Part shown: one piece after another, positions 8,861 through 12,799 of the stretch
Numbering within the stretch: the stretch's first letter is position 1
Layout of the letters: each line of letters opens with the position of its first letter
Assembly: GCA_003024985.2 (NCBI GenBank)
Contig: PXIH01S0030172.1
Length of the DNA: 12,799 bases
From: Euperipatoides rowelli
Taxonomy: Eukaryota; Onychophora; Udeonychophora; Euonychophora; Peripatopsidae
Reading direction: 5' to 3' (one strand)
Translations under genes and position numbers: made by a program
The notes under the pieces: model-generated
What the model saw: only the letters and a program-made list of their open reading frames with translations
What the model was told of the DNA's origin: nothing
Databases searched by the model: none

Positions 8861-8951
8861 ACTCGCACATTTCATGTTTTCTTTATCTGTAACGTGTTTA
8901 CTCTACTTGGTAAATGCGTCACAGATGTTAGCGACTTTGAAATGTGCGAGT
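8861..8951. repeat. 91-bp foldback with 14-bp perfect ends
   Basis: ACTCGCACATTTCA (8861-8874) pairs perfectly with TGAAATGTGCGAGT (8938-8951). Inside, 8885-8901 pairs with 8910-8926 over 17 bases with three mismatches (some are G:U in RNA), leaving an 8-base loop. The 10-11 bases between the two stems do not pair. It could be a very small MITE or foldback element; a large internal loop makes a microRNA precursor less likely. Confidence 0.75.
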
Positions 8952-9035
8952 CTATGCTAATTTCCTAATTATTCAACTTGTATAATTAGAATGTACACTA
9001 CAAAAGACTTCTCCCTTACCTATTCTGTCTTTACC

Positions 9036-9081
9036 TTAAAGAGTGCCAGCTATCACCTTTAGATGACTGGCAGCTCTTTAA
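9036..9081. repeat. Short hairpin, 14/15-bp arms
   Basis: TTAAAGAGTGCCAG (9036-9049) pairs with CTGGCAGCTCTTTAA (9067-9081) with one bulged base and a 17-base loop. Function unknown. Confidence 0.65.
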
Positions 9082-9215
9082 CATTTGTCCAGTCCATGGA
9101 CTTAATTATTATCATTGTTATTTATAGTATGCCAACTAGCCAGTTAGCTAGTCAGTAATACTTTCTGAATCGTGATTTATTTACACAGAATAAAAAGAAA
9201 GTATTATATTTACCG

Positions 9216-9426
9216 TAACCAGTTTTTGTTTCCTGATCATTTTTCAAACTCATTATTAGTTCATTAGTTAGCCAGTTTTTATGCTATAAAGCAGCAGCAA
9301 ACCGGAGACAAATTAGAAAATCAAGCAGATAATATTATACCTCAACGTTCACAGTCCTCTCCGCCTTTACAATTACACATCTGTAGTGGATGTTCTACAG
9401 CCCCCGGGATTTATGTTCATTATAGT
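9216..9426 (+). repeat. Dispersed duplication, copy 1
   Basis: Matches 9785-10002 closely, from TAACCAGTTTTTGTTTCCTG to GTTCATTATAGT, with point changes and small indels. It carries mini-exon F1 on the minus strand. Sequence outside the ends does not match, except for a short GATTTATTT shared further left. Exon E lies upstream of this copy only. Confidence 0.85.
9341..9380 (-). pseudogene. LE-like mini-exon F1 with in-frame stop
   Basis: A 40-base segment with a good acceptor (ccactacag, AG at 9382-9381) and a donor TGAG|gtataa (gt at 9340-9339). Read in the phase handed over by exon E it gives MCNCKGGEDCER then TGA. CNC...GG.DCER looks like a laminin-EGF start, where CERC would be expected and the TGA takes the place of the final Cys codon. 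The C-to-C spacing is three residues shorter than usual. Possible readings: a decayed exon, a stop-containing alternative exon of perlecan, or chance. The same stop is present in copy F2. Confidence 0.35.
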
Positions 9427-9561
9427 GGCGCCAAATAAAATCAAATTTTGCCTGAGGAAAGATCCTGAAACTGACGTTTTTTTATTATTTCAATATTGCA
9501 ACGTTTGGCCTTACCAATCAGATAGCGTTGAGATGCACCCTGGAGCTATGCTGGGACATAC

Positions 9562-9609
9562 CTCAAGGAGCTGGTGTCCACTGTAGTATCCCAAGCTGGT
9601 ATCTACCGC
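9562..9609 (-). CDS. Candidate exon E, end of laminin IV module
   Basis: A 48-base segment with strong borders: acceptor caatgttcag (AG at 9611-9610) and donor GAG|gtatgt (gt at 9561-9560), phase 0 at both ends. It reads AVDTSLGYYSGHQLLE. The C-terminal end of laminin IV (L4) modules has a pattern like (S/L)-D-x-A-V-x(3)-T-G-x(4)-(L)-E just before the following C-x-C laminin-EGF piece, and E fits this loosely. It is higher in GC than its flanks and sits upstream of exon D on the same strand, as perlecan domain III would demand. The match is short and made by eye. Confidence 0.4.
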
Positions 9610-9784
9610 CTGAACATTGTTGGAGACCACCACATGGAATCAAAAGAAGTTTGTTAAAGGACTTTTTTATTATATACAGTATATAGTCAGATTATATCTT
9701 TTATTTTAAACAAGTAAAAATTTTTAGCTTACCACGGTAAGTGTTGTTTTTTAAATAAATTGGACTTTTGAGATATGATTTATT

Positions 9785-10002
9785 TAACCAGTTTTTGTTT
9801 CCTGCTCATTTTTCAAACTCATATTATTAGTTCATTAGTTCGCCAGTTTTTATGCCGGATAGCAGTGCAGTAGCAAACCAGTGACAAATTAAAAAACCAA
9901 ACAGATAATAATATACCTCATTGTTCACAGTTCTCTCCGCCTTTACAATTACACATCTGTAGTGGATGTTCTACAGCCCCTGGAGCTGAGGTTCATTATA
10001 GT
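9785..10002 (+). repeat. Dispersed duplication, copy 2
   Basis: Second copy of 9216-9426, about 570 bases further on. It differs by scattered substitutions and a few indels (for example in the GCAGCAGCAAACCGG region), so the duplication is not recent. Confidence 0.85.
9917..9956 (-). pseudogene. LE-like mini-exon F2, duplicate of F1
   Basis: Same 40-base segment as F1 with the same acceptor (ctacag) and donor (TGAG|gtatat). It reads MCNCKGGENCEQ then TGA. Compared with F1, Asp is Asn and Arg is Gln, while the cysteines and the stop are kept. No counterpart of exon E is visible upstream of this copy. Confidence 0.35.
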
Positions 10003-10578
10003 ATATAGTGTATGTCAAATTATGATAGTTTAAATTATGGGCAAAGAATTAGGGACGATTCAGAGTTAACGGCTATACCTCCGTTTCTAATAATTTTTAA
10101 ATCATTAGTTTTATGACCCTTTGACCACGCGCAAAACGGATAAGACTTAAGATTGAATTTATTAATCCGTATATAAAAAATTATATAAATAGTAATAGAA
10201 AAACATTTGTCAATACAAACTTATCTACAGTGTATATAGTGGCAGATTGATTTTTCTTGATCTTGAATTATACATTTATTAATAAATACGAAAATTTATG
10301 TAGTACTGTTTTATTTATTCTGAGTATATTATGATGTTTAATTGATTTAAAAATAGTAACTCTTTGCTAGAGACCAGAATTGTATAAATTGTAAAGTGAT
10401 ATTACTTTGAGGCACATGAGTGATTTAAATAATTTGCTTCAACACATTTAAATAAAATTAACTGTATTATTTAATTATCTTAGTTAAAATTTGGTTATTG
10501 TAAATAGTGAACTTTCTTCAGTTTATCATTGAACTTTTAAAATAAACATTATTATAATGATTAGCCTATTGGTAAAAC
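10003..10578. other. AT-rich intergenic or intronic stretch
   Basis: No coding segment, repeat or RNA gene recognised; only A/T-rich sequence with short TATA-like runs. Confidence 0.6.
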
Positions 10579-10644
10579 CTATTTGCTGCCACCAAACAGG
10601 TAGACAATCATCATAAGTAGGAAGAAGTTGACAGGAAACTTCTG
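10579..10644 (-). other. Exon-like open segment, hydrophobic peptide
   Basis: After a tandem acceptor (gattcagcag) the minus strand reads QKFPVNFFLLMMIVYLFGGS, then Lys and a TAG stop (10581-10579). It looks like a single membrane-spanning stretch. No convincing donor or nearby poly(A) signal follows. P-V-N-hydrophobic starts occur in several multi-pass membrane families, but the segment is too short to name one. Confidence 0.2.
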
Positions 10645-10937
10645 CTGAATCAAATCAAAGTTTTATTATTAAATAAACTTCGAAATAAATAACATAAAAG
10701 CCCCGAAAACTAACCTGAAAGTCCAATACTGAATACAAAATAAAATGGGTTTGAAAAATACTTTGGATTTGCTTGTCACCAAACCAATTACAGATATAAA
10801 AATAAATATTTTGGAATGGCCGTAATAATTTCCAAAATATTAGACACAAAAAAGTGTGTGCTACGTTATTTTATTATTTGTAATGAGTAAACATTTAAAT
10901 TAGATAAAATTAAAATAAACTGAATATATTTTACATC

Positions 10938-11033
10938 TCATTTGCAGCGCAGGGGGAGGGTCTCATTCTCCACATAGTTTACAACTCCATGATTGGTCAG
11001 ATCATGTAAGTGGCATTTGTTAATAATAACAAA
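10938..11033 (-). other. GC-rich exon-like island, strand unclear
   Basis: About 60 bases here are far richer in GC than their surroundings. On the plus strand 10948-11005 has textbook borders: acceptor ctcatttgcag and donor ATCAT|gtaagt. Two frames are open, one reading QGEGLILHIVYNSMIGQIM. On the minus strand, after a tag acceptor, 11033-10938 is open for 31 codons (ends NYVENETLPLRCK) to a TGA, with AATAAA about 65 bases on. Both cannot be exons of one transcript. The plus-strand splice borders are better; the minus-strand peptide is longer. Product not recognised. Confidence 0.35.
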
Positions 11034-11863
11034 GCTACATTATGAAAAGTAAACAATGTGGAAATGTAAACCAAATATCCCCTGCACAACCAATAAGTGA
11101 AATAAAATTTAACATTTTTATAAAAGATAACAAACAAATAACAAAACTGGAATGAAAATAAAACAATTACTATAATATATAAAAAAAAAAAAAAAAACAA
11201 TTGTAAGTTTTGGGAAACAACATCTGCCTGTACAAATAATATATTCACCTTTATAGAGTGCTGAGTGGTAATAAAGGCTTTGGTTCCAAATTTATGGAAA
11301 ATTTATTGAAACAAAAGTTATTAGACTATTCAAATTATCTATTATGATAGCCTGTATCACCATTAAGCACAGTTTAAATACAAAATTGCACCTAGAAAAA
11401 AAAAATTGTTCATTATAACCACGATAAATATTAATTTAAAAAAAAAAAAAAAACTCATTGGCAGATACCTGTATGGCAGTATTGACAAATTTTGTAATTT
11501 TATGTTTAATTTTTTTCTAGGAACTTATTTGGTTGAATTAATTTCATTGTTATTTCATATTTACTTTTGTTCACTTCTTACTCATTTTTAAATTGACATT
11601 TTCTCACTGAAGGATAAACATTTAACAGTTCTAATTTATTTCTTAAAATCATCAATGTATGAAATTTCCTAAATTAAATTATTTTAGATCACCCATATGA
11701 TTTTTGTTATCTTGCATACATAATACTGTACATATTAAAAAAAATATTAAAAAAAAAAAACATATATAATTGAATACTTATAGGCCTTATTATTTTATAG
11801 GTGGTCATTTCGGTAAGAACGGAATAAAATAAAATTGGGTTACCATAATTAAGCATTACTGTT
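11034..11863. other. AT-rich stretch with homopolymer A runs
   Basis: Contains poly(A) runs at about 11180-11198, 11395-11405, 11438-11453 and 11738-11760. No supported gene. Confidence 0.6.
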
Positions 11864-11989
11864 TCAAATGCTTAGAGTCCTACTGCCTCTAGGAATGTCC
11901 GCACTTTGATCAATTGGTACAGCTTTTATCGGTTTGCTAGCGGGGATGAGTGGACTCTTGACTGGTATAAATTCTCTGAGATGGAACTG
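11864..11989 (-). CDS. Candidate terminal exon G, unknown protein
   Basis: After a tandem acceptor (tgttttacagcag) the minus strand is open for 41 codons to TGA (11866-11864). It reads QFHLREFIPVKSPLIPASKP, then IKAVPIDQSADIPRGSRTLS and a final Ile. Base composition is richer in GC than the flanks, and the codons are free of the A/T runs seen elsewhere, which suits coding sequence. It lies 57 bases downstream of the stop of the 12047-12367 segment. It could be an alternative last exon of the same gene, reached by a donor inside that segment, or the true last exon if the upstream stop lies in a retained intron. No exact AATAAA follows closely. Product not recognised. Confidence 0.45.
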   Translation of the reverse strand, partial: QFHLREFIPVKSPLIPASKPIKAVPIDQSADIPRGSRTLSI

Positions 11990-12027
11990 CTGTAAAACAT
12001 TTGTGGATTATTTTAAAATTTTGGCAC

Positions 12028-12048
12028 TTTATTTAAACAAACTTTATT
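12028..12048 (-). terminator. Two AATAAA poly(A) signals
   Basis: AATAAA on the minus strand at 12048-12043, overlapping the TAA stop of the 12047-12367 segment, and again at 12033-12028. Two signals directly behind a long open segment support a genuine 3' gene end on the minus strand. Confidence 0.55.
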
Positions 12049-12367
12049 AAGAAAAACAATAACCGGCTGTGGGCTGCTTGATTCTTCTTCTGCACAAGGT
12101 AACTGGTTTGCAACAATATTTGGAGTTAAACTGAACTTGCAGCTTGGGATAAATTTGGCTCTGGTTCATAATGCTCATGGTACGGCTGCGATGCACAGGT
12201 TCATTCTGATGTCCCAATGGGTCAATGCTAGCCTCCACAATTTCCTTGGTCCTCTGCTTCTCCATATCCTGGGATGAATACAAGGCCTCTTCTCTCTTGC
12301 TAGATAATGAAATCAGCTCTGGAGTGGGCATCACCTTTTTGGATATCACCATCTCTTCTTGCAGGAT
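12047..12367 (-). CDS. Probable terminal exon, unknown protein
   Basis: A 321-base open segment: acceptor cctttgttcag (AG at 12369-12368), then 106 codons and TAA (12049-12047), phase 0. It starts ILQEEMVISKKVMPTPELIS, has a charged middle (KREEALYSSQDMEKQRTKEI), then GHQNEPVHRSRTMSIMNQSQ, and ends in a basic, Cys-containing tail (CCKPVTLCRRR...GYCFS). It is the longest non-repeat open frame in the window and clearly richer in GC than the flanks. The last ~35 residues look less protein-like than the rest and may be intron read through if a weak donor (CAA|gttcag near 12122-12117) is used to join exon G. HRSRTMSI has the look of a basophilic kinase site. I do not recognise the family. No A-tract follows the poly(A) signals, so it is not an obvious retrocopy. 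Confidence 0.6.
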   Translation of the reverse strand: MLQEEMVISKKVMPTPELISLSSKREEALYSSQDMEKQRTKEIVEASIDPLGHQNEPVHRSRTMSIMNQSQIYPKLQVQFNSKYCCKPVTLCRRRIKQPTAGYCFS

Positions 12368-12799
12368 CTGAACAAAGGATTAAGCTGGGGCAGACAGGCT
12401 TCGATTTATCATCAATTTAATGGAAAAATTTGAGCCTGGCTAAAATTGGTTACCGGCTTTTTTCTTGTGTTGAATTAAATAATTGACAGTGATTCTGGAT
12501 TTAAAATTGTTAAAAGGGGGTCTGCATTTTAGCAAGGAACACTCCCCATCTTTTGGTAGCTGTGGCCTTACTTCATTTTTATTTTCAGTTTATGTCAAAG
12601 TTTCTGGTTTTACATTTCTTTTTATACTGATCAACATTAATGGGCTTCCACAGGATCAGATTGGCTAGTTTTAATTTCGCTTCATCCTGTTAAGGTAATT
12701 AATCATTATAGTAGGGTGTCTAATGTCTTAAATTATGCTTCCCGCTAGATTTGTGTGCTAAGTTTTATTTTTTTGCTTGATTTTATAGATAAAAGTATG
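12368..12799. other. Right edge, no confirmed gene
   Basis: It should hold or precede the upstream exon of the 12047-12367 gene. A short open stretch on the minus strand after an acceptor-like cttaacag (about 12690 downward, DEAKLKLANLILWK...) lacks a convincing donor, so it is not called. Confidence 0.5.

Larger units (their letters stand above)
8434..9215 (-). other. Upstream intron sequence with two foldbacks
   Basis: AT-rich DNA upstream of exon D on the minus strand. The exon that should precede D (first half of a laminin-EGF module, ending in phase 0) is expected here or further upstream, but no segment has the needed cysteine pattern. Contents are the two inverted repeats at 8861-8951 and 9036-9081 and a small palindrome ACTAGC...GCTAGT near 9135-9152. 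Confidence 0.6.

Noticed and set aside
8861-8951. MicroRNA precursor
   Set aside because: The two stems are separated by a 10/11-base unpaired internal loop, which is too large for a typical precursor; kept only as a foldback.
8783-8968. 61-codon plus-strand frame over the foldback
   Set aside because: AT-rich hydrophobic frame spanning an inverted repeat; no coding character.
9009-9090. Possible minus-strand exon with donor gtaagg at 9016-9021
   Set aside because: Open frames are short, cross a hairpin and lack the cysteine pattern needed upstream of exon D.
9386-9586. 66-codon plus-strand frame (starts MDVLQPPGFMF)
   Set aside because: It runs antisense across the border of the duplicated segment and exon E, has no plus-strand splice context, and looks like a shadow of the minus-strand signals.
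10948-11005. Spliceosomal snRNA fragment, suggested by the CTTAC and GC-rich run on the minus strand
   Set aside because: No match in order or structure to U1, U2, U11 or U12 as I know them.
12600-12700. Minus-strand open stretch DEAKLKLANLILWK after cttaacag
   Set aside because: No usable donor in the right phase before the stop, so it could not be joined to the 12047-12367 exon.

Overview
The window is non-coding-rich animal (metazoan) DNA. It is strongly AT-rich by eye, has many homopolymer A/T runs and one ambiguous base (N at 1854), and has no bacterial-style open reading frames. The only secure gene is a multi-exon gene on the minus strand. Four small exons with GT-AG borders (8306-8433, 3171-3257, 3013-3074, 1698-1771, in transcript order) join in phase into 351 coding bases, 117 codons. 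Their cysteine pattern and residues are those of the laminin-EGF (LE) modules in domain III of perlecan (HSPG2 in vertebrates, trol in flies, unc-52 in worms), a secreted basement-membrane heparan sulfate proteoglycan. The lineage cannot be fixed from sequence alone. Small exons, introns from 96 bp to about 5 kb and the AT richness suit an invertebrate such as a mollusc or arthropod.

Layout from left to right: a C-poor GATGAA-type microsatellite (1-405); non-coding sequence; perlecan exons A, B and C (1698-3257) with a T-rich degenerate tandem repeat in the A/B intron (about 2170-2690); a 5 kb intron holding a 597-bp non-autonomous DNA transposon (5462-6058) that still carries the start of a Myb/SANT-like gene; perlecan exon D (8306-8433); two foldbacks (8861-8951, 9036-9081); a pair of diverged ~215-bp direct copies (9216-9426 and 9785-10002), each containing a 40-bp LE-like mini-exon that ends in the same in-frame stop; and a candidate exon resembling the end of a laminin IV module (9562-9609) just upstream of the first copy.

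The right third (10.5-12.4 kb) has several exon-like islands. The best is a 106-codon open segment on the minus strand ending in a stop that overlaps a poly(A) signal (12047-12367), followed downstream by a second open segment (11864-11989). I do not recognise these products. They lie upstream of perlecan exons that are internal to their own gene, and on the same strand. So either an unrelated gene sits inside a perlecan intron, or this perlecan locus is a fragment, or the assembly is joined wrongly. No RNA gene, CRISPR array, origin or prokaryotic element was seen.
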